Part shown: in pieces, positions 52,069 to 60,596 of the stretch
Position numbering within the stretch: position 1 is the stretch's first letter
Layout: every line of letters starts with the position of its first letter
DNA from: JBEDUK01 sp040414485
Lineage (GTDB): Bacteria; Actinomycetota; UBA4738
Assembly (NCBI GenBank): GCA_040414485.1
Contig: JBEDUK010000072.1
Span: 1-64,000 of the forward strand
Direction: 5' to 3'
Length of the DNA stretch: 64,000 bases
The notes under the pieces: generated by a model
The model's input: only the letters and a program-made list of their open reading frames with translations
Told to the model about the DNA's origin: nothing
Database searches by the model: none
Translations under genes and position numbers: made by a program

Positions 52069-52707
52069 ATGGCACGGAAGAACCTGGTGGAGGCGGCCGC
52101 CGAGGTGGCCGCGCGGGACCCCGCGCTGGCGACGGTGATCGAACAGGCGGGGCCGCCGTCGCTCCAGCATTCGCGCAGGACCGAAGCCGGGCTCTTCGCC
52201 GAGCTCGCGGAATCGATCGCGTATCAGCAGCTCGCCGGCGCAGCCGCCGCGGCTATTTGGGGACGCTTCCGCGCGCTCGTGGACGGCGAGTTGACCCCAG
52301 GGGCGGTTCTGGCGCTGCCGGAGACCGCGATCCGTGGTGCCGGCATGTCGGGCGCGAAGACCGCGGCGTTGCAGGACCTGGCCGCGAAGGTGCACGACGG
52401 GACCGTTCCGCTGGCGGACGTCCGGCGGGTGCCCGACGCCGAGCTGATCGAGCGGCTGTCGTCGGTGCGGGGCATCGGGCGGTGGACTTCGGAGATGTTC
52501 CTGATCTTCACGCTCGGGCGCCTTGATGTGTGGCCGGTGGACGACTTGGGCGTCCGGCGGGGCTATCAGCTGGTGCATCGGCTGCCCGAGACGCCGAAGC
52601 CGAAGGCCCTGCAGGCGCTGGGCGAGCCGTACCGCCCCTACCGAACGATCGCGGCATGGTACTGCTGGCAGGCGGTCCGGCTATCGCGCGGCCAGACCCT
52701 CCTCTGA
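52069..52707 (+). CDS. DNA-3-methyladenine glycosylase, HhH-GPD family (AlkA-like)
   Basis: 212 aa, shorter than E. coli AlkA because the N-terminal beta domain is absent. The HhH-GPD fold shows SIAYQQLAGAAAAAIWGRF, the helix-hairpin-helix LSSVRGIGRWTSEMFLIF and the catalytic aspartate in DVWPVDDLGVRRGYQ, then a closing helical segment YRTIAAWYCWQA. It removes alkylated purines in base excision repair. It converges on gatB with a 1-base gap and diverges from the aminotransferase gene. Confidence 0.92.
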   Translation: MARKNLVEAAAEVAARDPALATVIEQAGPPSLQHSRRTEAGLFAELAESIAYQQLAGAAAAAIWGRFRALVDGELTPGAVLALPETAIRGAGMSGAKTAALQDLAAKVHDGTVPLADVRRVPDAELIERLSSVRGIGRWTSEMFLIFTLGRLDVWPVDDLGVRRGYQLVHRLPETPKPKALQALGEPYRPYRTIAAWYCWQAVRLSRGQTLL

Positions 52708-52708
52708 G

Positions 52709-54169
52709 TCAGCCCTGGAGCCGGGCGCGGATCAGGTCGCCGGCGAGCTTCGGATTCGCCGAACCCCTCGTCTTGCGCATGACCTGGCCCACCAGGAAGC
52801 CGAGCACGCCCTCCTTGCCGGCCCGGAACTGCTCCGCTGGTCCGGCGTTCTCGGCGATGACCTCCTCGATGACGGCCTCGAGGGCGGACGCGTCGGAGAC
52901 CTGGCGCAGCCCCTTCGCGTCGACGATCGCCTCGATCGGGTCCCCGGAGGCGAACGCTTCCGCGAGGGCCTGTTTCGCGCCGGCCGACGAGATGGTGCCG
53001 TCGGCGAGCAGGCGAACGAGATCCGCCACGTGGCTGGGCGTGAGCTTGGTCTCCGAGAGTTCTACGCGGGCGTCGTTGAGGTGCGCGGCGACGTCTCCCG
53101 TGAGCCAGTTCCCGGCGGCCCTCGGGTCGGCGCCGAGCCCGACCGCCGCTTCGAAGAACGATGCCCACGCGGCGTCGGTCCCGACCAGCGCGGCCTGGGT
53201 CGGTTCGAGTCCGTAGGACGCTTCGAACCGGCGCCTGCGCGCCGACGGGAGCTCCGGAAGCGAGGCACGGATCCGTTCGATCCACGCGGGCTCGGGCTCC
53301 AGCGGGGTGAGGTCCGGCTCGGGGAAGTAGCGGTAGTCGCTCGCGTACTCCTTTGAGCGGCCGGGCGTGGTGATCCCGCGGTGCTCGTCCCAGTGACGGG
53401 TCTCCTGAAGGAGCCTCACGCCGTCGTCCAGCGCGGCCCGTTGCCGGCGCTCCTCGAACTGCAAGGCGCGGTAGAGCGAACGGATCGAGTTCAGGTTCTT
53501 GACCTCGACCTTGACGCCGAATTCGGACTGCCCGATCGGACGTGTGCTGATGTTCGCGTCACACCTGAGCGATCCCTCCTCCATGCGGACGTCCGAGACG
53601 CCGAGGGCGAGCAGCGTGGCCCGAAGCTCGGTGAGGTAGGCGCGGGCCTCCTCCGGAGTGCGCATGTCGGGCTCCGAGACGACCTCCACGAGAGGAACGC
53701 CGGCGCGGTTGTAGTCCTCCAGGGCGTACTCGGCGCCGGAGATCCTTCCGGTCTCCCCGGCATGGGTCGTCTTTCCGGTGTCCTCCTCCATGTGCACGCG
53801 GGTGATCCCGATGCGGCGGACGGCGCCGTCGACCTCCACGTCGAGGTGGCCCGCGATGCAGATCGGCAGGTCGTACTGGCTGATCTGGAAGTTCTTCGGC
53901 ATGTCCGGATAGAAGTAGTTCTTCCGGTGGAACAGCGAATGCGGCGCGATGGCGCACCCCAGGGCGAGGCCGATGCGGATCGTGTACTCGATGGCCTTCT
54001 CGTTCGGGAATGGGAGGGTGCCGGGATGGCCGAGGCAGACAGGGCACACGTTGGTGTTCGGCTCGGCCCCGAACGCGTTCGGGCAGCCGCAGAACATCTT
54101 CGTGTGCGTGGAGAGCTCGACGTGGCACTCGAGCCCGATGACGGTTGCATACGCGTCGGTCGTGGTCAT
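52709..54169 (-). CDS. gatB: Aspartyl/glutamyl-tRNA amidotransferase subunit B
   Basis: 486 aa. GLECHVELSTHTKMFCGCPN and NVCPVCLGHPGTLP carry the CxC...CxxC zinc site. The kinase-like core has HRKNYFYPDMPKNFQISQYDLPI, HMEEDTGKTTH, DYNRAGVPLVEVVSEPDM, GSLRCDANIS and EVKNLNSIRSLYRAL. The C-terminal GatB/Yqey tail ends near the stop. It phosphorylates Glu- or Asp-tRNA for amidation by GatA ammonia. Between it and gatA sits a small ribbon-helix-helix gene, which is not the usual gatCAB order. Confidence 0.96.
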   Translation of the reverse strand: MTTTDAYATVIGLECHVELSTHTKMFCGCPNAFGAEPNTNVCPVCLGHPGTLPFPNEKAIEYTIRIGLALGCAIAPHSLFHRKNYFYPDMPKNFQISQYDLPICIAGHLDVEVDGAVRRIGITRVHMEEDTGKTTHAGETGRISGAEYALEDYNRAGVPLVEVVSEPDMRTPEEARAYLTELRATLLALGVSDVRMEEGSLRCDANISTRPIGQSEFGVKVEVKNLNSIRSLYRALQFEERRQRAALDDGVRLLQETRHWDEHRGITTPGRSKEYASDYRYFPEPDLTPLEPEPAWIERIRASLPELPSARRRRFEASYGLEPTQAALVGTDAAWASFFEAAVGLGADPRAAGNWLTGDVAAHLNDARVELSETKLTPSHVADLVRLLADGTISSAGAKQALAEAFASGDPIEAIVDAKGLRQVSDASALEAVIEEVIAENAGPAEQFRAGKEGVLGFLVGQVMRKTRGSANPKLAGDLIRARLQG

Positions 54170-54200
54170 GGGCCGACAAGGCTAGACGGTTCGAGGGCCG

Positions 54201-54557
54201 TCAGCCGGTCCACGCGTCGCCGTAGGCGCCTCGCTTGCGGTCGAGAAGTTCGAGGATGTCATGGACGCCGGCCGTTGGGAGCCGAAGCTCCTTGGCGATC
54301 TGCTCGGGCGTGAGGCCCTGGTTGTCGAGGTGCTGGACGAGCTCTTCTTGGGCGGTGTACACCCAGCGGCCGCGGAGCGAGTCCCAGCCGCCGCGGACGG
54401 CGCGGTCGTAGGTCTCGTCGTCAAGGCCGGCTTCACGGCGGATGGCCATCCGCATGACGTGGGAGCGGGAGCGCATCCGCTCGCGCCCCAGCTCTTCAAG
54501 GGCTCGGTCTTCGACGTCGGTGAGCCAGATGGTGGTCTTCTTCATGCGCGAGTACAT
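54201..54557 (-). CDS. Ribbon-helix-helix (CopG/Arc-like) DNA-binding protein
   Basis: 118 aa from the ATG at 54557, ten bases after GAGGAGG; ATGs at 54566 (spacing too short) and 54545 are in frame. Residues 5-50 give a ribbon-helix-helix: KKTTIWLTDVEDRALEELG then RMRSRSHVMRMAIRREAG. The rest (about 60-115) is a helical domain with VYTAQEELVQHLDNQGLTPEQIAKELRLPTAGVHDILELL, which itself looks like a helix-turn-helix. No toxin gene accompanies it. It lies between gatA and gatB on the same strand, 31 bases before gatB, so it may be co-transcribed and autoregulated through the repeat array upstream. Confidence 0.72.
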   Translation of the reverse strand: MYSRMKKTTIWLTDVEDRALEELGRERMRSRSHVMRMAIRREAGLDDETYDRAVRGGWDSLRGRWVYTAQEELVQHLDNQGLTPEQIAKELRLPTAGVHDILELLDRKRGAYGDAWTG

Positions 54558-54646
54558 GGCGTTCATGCCTCCTCGGGGGAGGATCCGTCGACGATGTCGG
54601 TCCGCGGCAGCTGAAAGGTCGCGCCAGACCCCCGCTGACCTACCGT

Positions 54647-54677
54647 CGCCATACCGCCATACGCCATACATATGGCG
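54647..54677 (-). promoter_or_regulatory. CGCCATA repeat array, probable operator
   Basis: On the plus strand, CGCCATA occurs at 54647-54653, 54655-54661 and 54662-54668, followed by its inverse TATGGCG at 54671-54677. The array is about 90 bases upstream of the ribbon-helix-helix start, in the 194-base gap after gatA. Closely spaced direct and inverted heptamers are what ribbon-helix-helix dimers bind cooperatively. Autoregulation of this gene, and with it gatB, is inferred. Confidence 0.6.
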
Positions 54678-54751
54678 GCTGCGCGTGGCGAACAGTCCGG
54701 ATGGTCGCTCGCGCCACCGACATTCGGCCGGATGCCCAGCTCAGGGGGCTA

Positions 54752-56275
54752 TCAGGCGTCCTGCGGCGGCCCCGAAGTGGCCGCGGCTTGCGCCAGTGGC
54801 GGCCTTTCCGAGACACCAACCGCCTCTTCGAGCGCCGCGGCCACCTGGAACACGACCGACTCGCCCAACAACGGTCCGATGATCTGGAAGCCGACCGGCA
54901 GCCCTTCGCTCAGGCCGCACGGCACGCTGATGGCCGGCATGCCCGACAGGTCCGCCGGGATCGTGAACAGGTCGCACAGATACATCGCGAGCGGGTCGTT
55001 CGCCTTCTCCCCGATGGCGAAGGCCACGGTCGGCGACGTCGGACCGACGATCACATCGAACCGGCCGAACGCCTCGTCGAAATCCCGGATCACCAGCGTG
55101 CGGACCTTCTGTGCCTGCCCGTAGAACGCGTCGTAATAGCCGGCCGACAGCGCGTACGTGCCGAGCATGATCCGGCGCTTCACCTCATCGCCGAACCCCT
55201 TCCCTCGGGTCGCCCGGTTCATGCGCTCCACGTCGCCGCCCGGATCAACGCGAAGTCCGTACCGCACCCCGTCGAACCGCGCCAGGTTCGACGAGCACTC
55301 CGCCGGCGCGATCAGGTAGTACGCCGACAGCGCATAGTCCGAATGCGGCAGTTCGACTGGGTCGACCTGCGCGCCCTGTTCGGCGAGCAGATCGATCGAT
55401 CGTCGCACCGCGTCGCGCACGCCCGGCTGCGTTCCCTCGTTGGCCAGCCAGGATTCCACGACGCCGACCCGGATCCCCTCGACGCCCCGCCTCAGCGCAT
55501 CGCCGTAGTCGGGCACAGGATCCTCGAGACTGGTGGCGTCCATCGAATCGTGGCCCGCGATCGCACCGAGCAGCGTCGCGGCGTCGCGCACGTCACGCGT
55601 GAACGTCCCCACGTGATCCAGCGAGGACGCGAACGCGATCAGCCCGTACCTGGAGACGCGGCCGTAGGTCGGCTTCATCCCAACCACGCCGCAGAGGGCG
55701 GCCGGCTGGCGGACCGACCCGCCCGTGTCGGTGCCGAGCGCCCAGACGGCCTCGCCCGCGGCCACCGCCGCCGCCGACCCGCCCGACGAGCCCCCCGGCA
55801 CGAGCGACAGGTTCCAGGGATTGTGGACCGGGCCGTAGGCCGAATTCTCGTTCGACGAGCCCATCGCGAACTCGTCGCAGTTCGTCTTGCCGATCAGGAT
55901 CGAACCGCCCTCCCGCAGGCGAACCCATGGCGTGGCGTCGTACGGCGGGACATACGGCTCCAGGATGCGCGAGCCCGCCGTCGTCCTGATGCCCTTCGTC
56001 GTGAAGACGTCCTTCAGCGCGAGCGGGATCCCGGTGGCCGGGCCCCACGGCTCCCCCCCCGCGGCCGCCGCGTCGAGCGCGGCGGCCGCCTCCCGCGCCC
56101 CGTCCTCCGTCACCCTCAGAAACGCGGCGATCTCACCGTCGACCGCCTGCACGCGCGACAGCGCCGCCTCGGTCACCTCGGCGGCCGACACCTCTCGGCT
56201 CCGAAGGAGATCCGTCAGCTCGTGTGCGCTCAGATCCGAAAGCCAGGAATCCTTCGCGCCGTCGGCGGCCATCAT
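54752..56275 (-). CDS. gatA: Glutamyl-tRNA(Gln) amidotransferase subunit A
   Basis: 507 aa from the ATG at 56275 overlapping the gatC stop (a second ATG follows directly). It is an amidase-signature enzyme: the catalytic lysine in LALKDVFTTKG, the cis-serine in LVPGGSSGGSAAAVAAG and the nucleophile serine in GTDTGGSVRQPA. It hydrolyses glutamine and channels ammonia to GatB. LCP, gatC and gatA form one minus-strand run. gatB is separated from gatA by the small DNA-binding gene. Confidence 0.96.
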   Translation of the reverse strand: MMAADGAKDSWLSDLSAHELTDLLRSREVSAAEVTEAALSRVQAVDGEIAAFLRVTEDGAREAAAALDAAAAGGEPWGPATGIPLALKDVFTTKGIRTTAGSRILEPYVPPYDATPWVRLREGGSILIGKTNCDEFAMGSSNENSAYGPVHNPWNLSLVPGGSSGGSAAAVAAGEAVWALGTDTGGSVRQPAALCGVVGMKPTYGRVSRYGLIAFASSLDHVGTFTRDVRDAATLLGAIAGHDSMDATSLEDPVPDYGDALRRGVEGIRVGVVESWLANEGTQPGVRDAVRRSIDLLAEQGAQVDPVELPHSDYALSAYYLIAPAECSSNLARFDGVRYGLRVDPGGDVERMNRATRGKGFGDEVKRRIMLGTYALSAGYYDAFYGQAQKVRTLVIRDFDEAFGRFDVIVGPTSPTVAFAIGEKANDPLAMYLCDLFTIPADLSGMPAISVPCGLSEGLPVGFQIIGPLLGESVVFQVAAALEEAVGVSERPPLAQAAATSGPPQDA

Positions 56276-56562
56276 TCGGCCTCCACGATCCGCGGGACGC
56301 GGAACCGGCCCGACTCCCCCGCGGGCGCCGTCGACAGCGCCTCTTCCTGCGTCAGGCAGGGCCGCTCCTCGTCCGGCCGAAGGACGTTCGTCCTCGAAAC
56401 GGGGTGGGACGTCGGCGGCACGTGCTCCGCGGCGACCTCACCGACCCGCGCCGCGGCCTCGAGGATCGCCGGAAGCTGCCGCCGGTAGCGTTCGAGCTCC
56501 TCGTCGGTGAGGTCCAGGCGTGCCAGCGCCGCGATGTGCTCGATGTCGATCTCGAGGGGCAT
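56272..56562 (-). CDS. gatC: Aspartyl/glutamyl-tRNA amidotransferase subunit C
   Basis: 96 aa, the usual GatC length. IDIEHIAALARLDLTDEELERY is the GatC N-terminal helix (in pieces) and LRPDEERPCLTQEEAL plus FRVPRIVE is the typical C-terminal tail that wraps GatA. It stabilises the GatA-GatB interface. It starts 31 bases after the LCP gene stop and overlaps gatA. Confidence 0.94.
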   Translation of the reverse strand: MPLEIDIEHIAALARLDLTDEELERYRRQLPAILEAAARVGEVAAEHVPPTSHPVSRTNVLRPDEERPCLTQEEALSTAPAGESGRFRVPRIVEAE

Positions 56563-56592
56563 GGCCCGGAAGTCTAGAGACTCCCCGCGCCG

Positions 56593-57963
56593 CTACGGTC
56601 CCTTGTAGTCGCGCCCCACGATCACGTAGACGTCCGCGCCCGGCGTGCCGCCCTTCGTGTACGCGAGCGGGAACTTCGGCAGATACGACGCGACCACGTT
56701 CTGGAGTCGCGCGCCGGCCGGACCGTACAGGATCTCGGTCTTCGTCTCGCCCGCCGCCGCGGTCTTCAGCCCGAGCACCGCGAAGCCCGCGCGCTGGAGG
56801 AACGAAAGAACCTGCTGGGCCTTGCCTCCCGACCCCGCGTCGAGCACCTGCACGGTGATCTGTGCGGGCGAGAAGGGCGTGTACTGGAAGCCCAGGCCCA
56901 GACGCCCGAGCGATCGACCGTTCCTCAGCGCACCGAAGAACTTCGAGGCCTCGGGCTGCTGCAGCAGCACGTAGTCCACGCCGTTGATCGGCTGCGGCGC
57001 CGGCACGGCAGGGACCACACGGAAGTCCACGCCGTTCTGACCCACGGTGGCGAGCTGCGCCGAGAGATCCTTGATCGTGTACAGCGTGAGCCCCTTGTCG
57101 CGCACGAAGTCGCCGCTCAACGCCTGGATCAGCTGATTGACGTGCCCCAGTTCGGACGGCGACTGCATCTTCTGCAGCGCCGCGCGCAGGAACTGCTGCT
57201 GCCGGGAGATCCGGGAGAAGTCCGGGATCGAGTCGCCCTGGATGTGGCGGGCCCGAACGAACGCCAGCGCGCTGGAGCCCTTCAGCGTGTAGCACCCCGC
57301 GTGCCCGAGGTGCAGGCCTGCCAGCGTGTCGATCAGCGGTTTGTCGATGCAGATCGGCACGCCGCCCATGGCGTTGACCACCTTGATGAATCCAGAGAAG
57401 TTGATCTCGATGTAGTGGTTGATCGGCATCTTGAACAGGTGCGAGACCGTCTGGACCGTCGAATCCGGGCCGTAGTTGAAGGCCGAATTGATCTTGCCCA
57501 TGCCGTGGCCGGGGATCTCCACGCGCAGGTCCCTGGGGATCGAGACCACGATCGTGCGGTGCCGCGTGAAGTCCTGGTGCACGAAGATGATCGTGTCCGA
57601 GCGCTGCCCGGTGACCTGGGAGGCGTTCCCGTACTGCGACTGCTGGCCCTTCGACAGGTCCACGCGGCTGTCGCTCCCGAGGATGAGGAAGTTCTCCGCG
57701 CCCTTGGCCGCCGGGACGACGTGCGCCAGGCAGTTCACCTCCGTGGAGCATCTCGGATTGTTCTGGCCAGTTTGAAAGACCTGCACGCTGTGCTCCGCGT
57801 GCAGGATCTCCGCGATCGCCACGCTTGAGCCGGCGGCCACCGCGACGGAGAGCAGCGCCACCATCGCCAGGAGCGACAGGCGAACCACATGGCGTGGCTT
57901 CCGGGGCGGTCGGCCGGGCGGTTCGGGCGCGGCGGCGGGTCGTCTGCGGACCGTCTCGACCAT
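56593..57963 (-). CDS. LytR-CpsA-Psr (LCP) family protein with LytR_C domain
   Basis: 456 aa. A basic cytoplasmic N-terminus and one membrane helix (about 30-52) precede the LCP domain: NFLILGSDSRVD, RSDTIIFVHQD, IVVSIPRDLRVEIPG, INSAFNYG, GGVPICIDKPL, SALAFVRARHIQGDSIPDFSRISRQQ (in pieces), with the conserved Arg/Asp residues. A C-terminal LytR_C domain (about 360-455) starts ITVQVLDAGSG. LCP enzymes attach lipid-linked wall polymers to peptidoglycan. This one is a candidate ligase for the polysaccharide made by the 3-18 kb cluster, though it is 40 kb away. It is divergent from the acyl-CoA synthetase. Confidence 0.93.
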   Translation of the reverse strand: MVETVRRRPAAAPEPPGRPPRKPRHVVRLSLLAMVALLSVAVAAGSSVAIAEILHAEHSVQVFQTGQNNPRCSTEVNCLAHVVPAAKGAENFLILGSDSRVDLSKGQQSQYGNASQVTGQRSDTIIFVHQDFTRHRTIVVSIPRDLRVEIPGHGMGKINSAFNYGPDSTVQTVSHLFKMPINHYIEINFSGFIKVVNAMGGVPICIDKPLIDTLAGLHLGHAGCYTLKGSSALAFVRARHIQGDSIPDFSRISRQQQFLRAALQKMQSPSELGHVNQLIQALSGDFVRDKGLTLYTIKDLSAQLATVGQNGVDFRVVPAVPAPQPINGVDYVLLQQPEASKFFGALRNGRSLGRLGLGFQYTPFSPAQITVQVLDAGSGGKAQQVLSFLQRAGFAVLGLKTAAAGETKTEILYGPAGARLQNVVASYLPKFPLAYTKGGTPGADVYVIVGRDYKGP

Positions 57964-58007
57964 TAGGCTCCAAGCCTACCGACGCGCCCGAGGCCGGAGG
58001 CCTGATC

Positions 58008-59969
58008 GTGACCGGGATCGTGTGGAGTCCTGATGAGGAATACATGCAGCGTGCGAACGTCACGCGCTTCATGCGCGCGCACGGGATCAGTGACTACGAC
58101 GAACTGATCCGCCGCTCGCAGGACGACGTCGAATGGTTCTGGGACGCGGTCGTCGCCGACCTCGGGATCGAGTTCTACCGCCCGTACGACCGCGTCCTCG
58201 ACACCTCGAACGGAATCCCCTGGGCCACCTGGTTCGGGGGCGGCCAGATCAACCTGGCGCACAACTGCGTCGACCGGTGGGCCGAACGCACCCCGGACCG
58301 GGTGGCGGTGCTGTGGGAGGGCGAGGAGGGCGCCGCCTCCCAGCGCGCCGTCACCTACGCGGAACTCCACCGGATGGCGAATCGCCTTGCCGGCGGCCTG
58401 CGTGCGCTCGGCGTTGCCCGAGGCGATGGCGTCGGCATCTTCATGCCGATGGCGCCCGAGACCGTCGCGGCCACGCTCGCCTGCGCCAAGATCGGGGCGT
58501 TCTACACGCCGATCTTCAGCGGGTACGCCGCCGACGCGGTGGCCACGCGGCTGGCCGACGCCGGCGCGAAGGTCCTGATCACCGCCGACGGCACGATCCG
58601 CCGAGGGCGGATCGTGCCGATGAAGGAGACCGCGGACGCGGCCGTCTCGGCCGCGTCCTCCATCGAGCACGTCGTCGTCTGGCCCCGCGCCGCCCGAGAT
58701 GACATTCCGTGGACCGAGCCCCGCGACGTCCGCTGGGACGACCTGCTCGGAACCCACTCCGATCAGTTCGAGACCGAGCACCTCGATCCCGAGCACCCCC
58801 TGTTCGTGGCCTACACCTCGGGCACGACCGGCAGGCCGAAGGGTTCGGTGCACGTCCACGGCGGGCTGCTGGTGAAGCTCGCGGCCGAGGTCGCGTACCA
58901 GGTGGACCTGCATCAGGACGAGACCCTGTTCTGGGTGACGGACCTGGGCTGGATCATGGGCCCCTGGGAGATCATCGGCGCGGGCGCGCTCGGCGCGACC
59001 GTGTTCCTGTTCGACGGCGCGCCGAACGACCCGCCCGACCGGCTGTGGGACATCGTCGAGCGGCACCGGATCACCACGCTGGGCATCTCGCCCACGCTCA
59101 TCCGGGCGCTGATCCCGGCCGGGGATGACCATGTCACCAAACACGACCTCTCGTCCCTTCGCGTCCTGGGGTCCACCGGCGAACCATGGAACCCCGAGCC
59201 CTACATGTGGTTCTTCGACACCGTCGGCGGCGGGCGGTGCCCGATCATCAACATCTCGGGCGGCACCGAGGTCGGCGCCTGCTTCCTGTCTCCCCTCCCT
59301 ATCACCGACCTCAAACCGTGCACGCTGCGGGGTCCGGCGCCCGGCATGGCGATCGACGTCTGGGGGCCGGACGGCCGGACCGTCGAACCGGGCGAGGTCG
59401 GCGAGCTCGTGTGCACGAAACCCTGGCCGGGGATGACCCGCGGGATCTGGGGGGACCCCGAACGCTACCTGGACACCTACTGGCGCAGGTGGCCCGACGT
59501 GTGGGTGCACGGCGACTGGGCGACCGTGGACGAGGACGGCTTCTGGTTCCTCCACGGCCGGTCGGACGACACCATGAAGATCGCGGGCAAGCGCCTGGGA
59601 CCGGCCGAGGTCGAGAGCGCGCTCACAACGGACTCGGACGTCGCCGAGAGCGCGGCGGTCGGCATCCCGGATCCGGTCAAGGGCGAGGCCATCTGGTGCT
59701 TCGTCGTCCTCCGCCCGGGCGCCGTCGGAGGCACCGAGGCCGTCTCCCGCCTCAAGAGTGTGGTCGCCTCCCACCTCGGGAAGGCGTTCACCCCGAGCAG
59801 GATCGTGTTCGTCGAAGAGCTGCCGAAGACACGCAGCGCCAAGATCGTTCGGCGGGCCCTCCGCGCGGTGGTCGCGGGCCAGGATCCGGGGGACCTGTCC
59901 AGCCTGGAGAACCCCGGCGCGCTGGATTCCGTTCGCAACCGCGTGGGCGAACGGGAGCCCGCGCCGTGA
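58008..59969 (+). CDS. AMP-forming acyl-CoA synthetase, acetyl-CoA-synthetase-like
   Basis: 653 aa from a GTG at 58008 with GGAGG seven bases upstream; longer open frame is shadow over the divergent LCP gene. An ACS-type N-terminal cap (about 20-70) leads to the AMP-binding core: FVAYTSGTTGRPKGSVHVHGG, DLGWIMGPWEIIGAG, NISGGTEVGACF, VHGDWATVDEDGFWFLHGRSDD (in pieces) and the C-terminal PKTRSAKIVRR with the acylatable lysine. It activates acetate or a related short acid with CoA and ATP. It could use acetate formed by the deoC/ALDH route. Confidence 0.93.
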   Translation: MTGIVWSPDEEYMQRANVTRFMRAHGISDYDELIRRSQDDVEWFWDAVVADLGIEFYRPYDRVLDTSNGIPWATWFGGGQINLAHNCVDRWAERTPDRVAVLWEGEEGAASQRAVTYAELHRMANRLAGGLRALGVARGDGVGIFMPMAPETVAATLACAKIGAFYTPIFSGYAADAVATRLADAGAKVLITADGTIRRGRIVPMKETADAAVSAASSIEHVVVWPRAARDDIPWTEPRDVRWDDLLGTHSDQFETEHLDPEHPLFVAYTSGTTGRPKGSVHVHGGLLVKLAAEVAYQVDLHQDETLFWVTDLGWIMGPWEIIGAGALGATVFLFDGAPNDPPDRLWDIVERHRITTLGISPTLIRALIPAGDDHVTKHDLSSLRVLGSTGEPWNPEPYMWFFDTVGGGRCPIINISGGTEVGACFLSPLPITDLKPCTLRGPAPGMAIDVWGPDGRTVEPGEVGELVCTKPWPGMTRGIWGDPERYLDTYWRRWPDVWVHGDWATVDEDGFWFLHGRSDDTMKIAGKRLGPAEVESALTTDSDVAESAAVGIPDPVKGEAIWCFVVLRPGAVGGTEAVSRLKSVVASHLGKAFTPSRIVFVEELPKTRSAKIVRRALRAVVAGQDPGDLSSLENPGALDSVRNRVGEREPAP

Positions 59970-60017
59970 CCGCCGCGGTGATCCGACGAGCCGTTCGCTG
60001 CGAATCCGATCGACGGG

Positions 60018-60596
60018 GTGGACGTGACCGTCGGTAGTCTCGAAGAGGCGTCCGACCGGGAACTGGTGGGGCGGGTGACGGCCGGGGACGAGGACGCGTT
60101 CAGGCTGCTGTTTCGCCGGTACGGGCCGGTGGCTCGGGCGCTGGCGCTCCGCGTCGTACGCCAGCCCTTCCTGGCCGAGGAGATCGTCCAGGAGGCCTTC
60201 CTGGCGCTCTGGCGACACCCGGCCTCCTACCGCGACGACCGGGGAAGCGTCAGGGGGTGGCTGATGGCCACGGTGCACCACCGGGCCGTGGACCTCGTCC
60301 GGCGCGAAGAGGCCCAGCGGCGCCGTGTCGACGCCGCCGACCCGCCCGATGCCGTGACGCAGGACGTGGCCGAGGACGTGGCCGAGCGCGCCGACCTCAA
60401 GGAACGACGGGCGGCGGCGATCGCCGCGCTGAAGGAGCTGCCGCAGGAGCAGCGGCAGGTGCTGGAGATGATGTACTACCAGGGGAAATCGCAGTCGCAG
60501 ATCGCGGCGGAGACCGGCCTCCCGCTGGGGACGGTGAAGAGCCGGACGCTGCTGGCCATGCGACGCCTTCGCGCCCTGATCGGCGAGCCTTCATGA
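60018..60596 (+). CDS. ECF RNA polymerase sigma factor (SigK-like)
   Basis: 192 aa from a GTG at 60018. Region 2: GDEDAFRLLFRRYGPVARALA, VQEAFLALWRHPASY, GWLMATVHHRAVDLVRRE. Region 4: LPQEQRQVLEMMYYQGKSQSQI and GLPLGTVKSRTLLAMRRLR. It is complete and overlaps the anti-sigma start (ATGA), the standard sigma/anti-sigma pair. The regulon cannot be read from this window. Confidence 0.95.
   Translation: MDVTVGSLEEASDRELVGRVTAGDEDAFRLLFRRYGPVARALALRVVRQPFLAEEIVQEAFLALWRHPASYRDDRGSVRGWLMATVHHRAVDLVRREEAQRRRVDAADPPDAVTQDVAEDVAERADLKERRAAAIAALKELPQEQRQVLEMMYYQGKSQSQIAAETGLPLGTVKSRTLLAMRRLRALIGEPS

Noticed and set aside
54201..54557. RHH gene as the antitoxin of a toxin-antitoxin pair
   Set aside because: No small toxin-like frame is adjacent; the neighbours are gatA and gatB.
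57963..60281. 772-codon minus-strand open frame opposite the acyl-CoA synthetase
   Set aside because: Its composition is Arg/Gly/Asp-rich without motifs and it is fully antisense to a well-supported enzyme.
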